NCBI GenBank assembly: GCA_047495785.1
Contig: JBLDXI010000056.1
Span: 248,001-312,000 of the forward strand
Length of the DNA stretch: 64,000 nucleotides
Reading direction: 5' to 3'
From: Lepidodermella squamata
Taxonomy: Eukaryota; Gastrotricha
Shown: positions 61,689 through 64,000 of the stretch, in pieces
How positions within the stretch are numbered: position 1 is the first letter of the stretch
Layout of the letters: each line of letters begins with the position of its first letter
Program-made: the position numbers and the translations under genes
The notes under the pieces: generated by a model
What the model saw: only the letters and a program-made list of their open reading frames with translations
The model's database searches: none
What the model was told of the DNA's origin: nothing

Positions 61689-64000
61689 TCACAGTATGTT
61701 GACATTAGAGTAGTATTTACACCTCAAGTTCTGGAGTGATTTCTTCAGGGTTGTCAGCAGTCGCCTTTTGTCGTTCAAGGTGGCCAGGTCCCACACATTT
61801 ACACTCGGCAGAACCATCGATCTGAACACCCCCGGCACTGGGCAGTCTGGGCAGTCGTCCATCAGGTGTTCTATGATGTATGATATCGCAGCCGGCTCGC
61901 CGCACTCCGTGCATGCTATGACTGATCTACCGCTGGCTAAAACTTTGAAGGGTTTGAAGGCTGATCCTGTTCTGATTTGCAGCAGCGTTCGTACCAGATC
62001 CCTTCGCATGCAGTCCCGGTAGCTGTTGACGGCACCAAATGCTACACTGGGTCCAACTATATGTTTCGCACGGGTAACTTCAATCGCTTGAGATTCTAGG
62101 GCATGGTTCGACTTGTCGGAAACGATTTTTTCCAGGGAAGTGAGATCCCTTGGTGTTAAGGAGAGGGAACCGTCGAGGTTGGCACTGTGTTCTGCCACAA
62201 TCTGCTTCACTTTGCTGGCAGGGTTGAATTTATAGTTGATTTCCTGTAAACCAATAAAAGCAGCTCTTGCTAAATCATTGCGGCAAATGCGAAGTTTGTT
62301 AAAAAACGTCACACTCATCATTGTTGCCTGCACCATTTTCGAGCTTAGGCCCAGCTCGCACGCTGTTCGAATATTCGAGGTGCAGGAGTTCAGCCCCCAG
62401 GCCAGTTTGTGCGCTCTTAGCATCGGTCGATCAATTTCTGGTCCAGCAAATGTTCCCCATAGTTGTGCTCCATATAGCGCGCTGCCGTACACCTTTACCC
62501 CGACCAGTGTTTCCAGTTGATGTTTCTTCAGCTGGGAGACGCGGACTCCTTTCCGTTTGATGGCCGACAGGGATGTCAGCCCACGCGACACGCCGGTGGA
62601 GATAGCCTCCTTCCAGTTCAGATTGAACGTGAACGGGATGCCCAAGTACTTGAAGGACCACGCACACTCGATCTTGGCACCATTTAGCGAGAAGGCATCG
62701 GCAATTGATAAGATGTGTTCGGTTCTCCTCTTGCAGAAAATAACTATCTTGGTTTTGTCAACGTTTATTTCCATACCTCGAAGTTTCGCAAAGCGGTCGA
62801 CGGCGTCAATCAGCCTTCGCATATTAGAGACGCTCTTAGCCAATCCCGTGGTATCGTCGGCAAACTTTAGCGCCGCCAACTTGATCTCATCGTTAATTTC
62901 GGCTTCGTTGATGACGCCACAGCTTGTAAGAAATTCGGGCAAGTCGCTGATCAGTATCGAGAATAGAAGAGGTGACAACGCATCGCCCTGTTTCACTCCT
63001 TGTTCCAGATTGAACCGGTCTGTAGAGGTGTTGCCGACTCTCAGTCGGGCAAAGCTATCGCGATACAAGTCGATTAAGACTGCAATGAAGTGAGACGAAA
63101 CACCTTTCTGAAACAAAGTCTCGAATAGGATGTTGTGGGGGACGCGATCAAACGCTTTCACGAAGTCAAAAAAGCACGCAATTAGATACCCACCCTTTTC
63201 CTTCAAGGCGTTAGCAATGGCAGCGAGGAGTACAGCGGCCGCTTCAGAAGCCCCCATGCCTTCCCGAAAGCCGAACTGGTTTGGGGGGAGAATCTTGTTG
63301 TCCTCGGCCCATTTGTAGAGACGATTGTATAGTACCTTTGAATAAATGCGGTAAAATAGCGGCAGTAGTGAGATTGTTCTGTAGTTATTGGGATCTAGCT
63401 TGCTTCCCTTTTTGAATATAGCCGTCATGGTTACTTCCTTCAGCGGATTGGGGAATTTCGTTGATTCAAAGCATCTTTTGAGAAACAGAAAGGCCAGGTT
63501 AGTGAAAAATTCCTTCGTGGTGTCGTCTGCTTTAACCGCGCGTGCCGTTATGCCGTCATAGCCCGGAGCCTTGTCCAGAGGCAGGTTTTCGACAACCACC
63601 TTAACCTCGTCGAATTCGAGCTGTTTATCCAGGGCGTCGACTCTTCGATTATTGTCAAATTTAAGCTGTCCTGGATTACTGCCTGCGAACAGGTTTTTGC
63701 AGTGTTTCCACCAGTCGGTGACGTTGATTGCCGTTTCGCATGCTTCACTTTGATCTCGGAAAGCTCGAAATAATTCTTTGTTTGTTCGATCATTCATTAT
63801 TCTCTCAAGGATGGTTGATTGACTGGGTGGTCTGGGTTTTCCAGTGGTCCTGTGCAGTTTCGTGACGAAGGCTGGTTGTAATAGTTGCATAATTGTCTTG
63901 AGTTGATCGTCTGATTGTTTCGTGTCCAGTATTTCGCGAAGGTGGCCTAGCTTCGGGTTCCAGTAAGCAGCGACGCCCTTGATTATAACAGGGTCTAGGT
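61689..64000 (-). mobile_element. Non-LTR retrotransposon (LINE) with intact reverse transcriptase ORF, 5' partial
   Basis: The frame is open from the right edge down to the stop at 61689. Counting from the Met at 63890, reverse-transcriptase motifs are FFDFVKAFDRVPH (motif A, near residue 240), QGDALSPLLF (motif B, near 301) and the catalytic FADD (near 343). Ahead of these sits NNYRTISLLPLFYRIYSKV, typical of LINE fingers. Near the C-terminus, CTECGEPAAIS and DDCPDC form a Cys/His cluster as in many LINE ORF2 proteins. The endonuclease domain should lie right of the window. It has no stops or frameshifts, so it may be a young copy. The clade (CR1, RTE or another) is not resolved. Confidence 0.85.

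Overview
The window is animal nuclear DNA from an invertebrate with a compact genome. Most introns are 45-60 bp with GT-AG ends and a T-rich acceptor. The proteins are metazoan types: EGF, C-type lectin, F5/8C (discoidin), fibrinogen-like, PAN/apple and sushi domains, and a full ciliary-rootlet protein. I cannot name the species. An appendicularian or another small-genome invertebrate would fit the intron sizes, but that is inference.

The left two thirds (about 1-41.6 kb, + strand) hold two tandem copies of one very large mosaic extracellular gene. Copy A (1071-about 19956) enters from the left edge. Copy B (21384-41605) has its start: a signal-peptide exon, then an EGF exon. Both run EGF array, C-type lectin-like (CTLD) block, Thr-rich linker, second CTLD block, F5/8C domains, four fibrinogen-related domains (FReD), PAN/apple, four sushi. 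Domains usually sit on exons bounded by phase-1 introns, and the same boundaries recur in both copies. The copies differ by insertions. Copy A has expanded introns, one of about 2.3 kb carrying a tRNA-derived SINE and a foldback palindrome. Copy B has about 3.9 kb of foreign DNA inside the coding sequence of its second FReD, which should break the long product. A different lectin/discoidin gene (44475-41660, - strand) ends about 55 bp from copy B, tail to tail.

The middle (44.5-48.5 kb) holds a small complete TPR gene (- strand) and a decayed ankyrin-repeat relic. From 57.0 to 49.8 kb on the - strand lies a rootletin (CROCC) orthologue: five recognised exons, all phase 0, one of 4.3 kb. Just beyond its stop are two more - strand exons (49583-48562) whose phase would let them act as an alternative rootletin 3' end or belong to a separate gene.

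The right end has no confident gene from 57.0 to 61.6 kb but carries a 204-bp MITE-like element, with an older relative right after copy A. The window closes in a non-LTR retrotransposon (- strand) whose intact reverse-transcriptase ORF runs off the right edge. The likely theme is a locus of secreted or surface lectin-type proteins growing by tandem duplication and mobile-element insertion, next to housekeeping ciliary genes.
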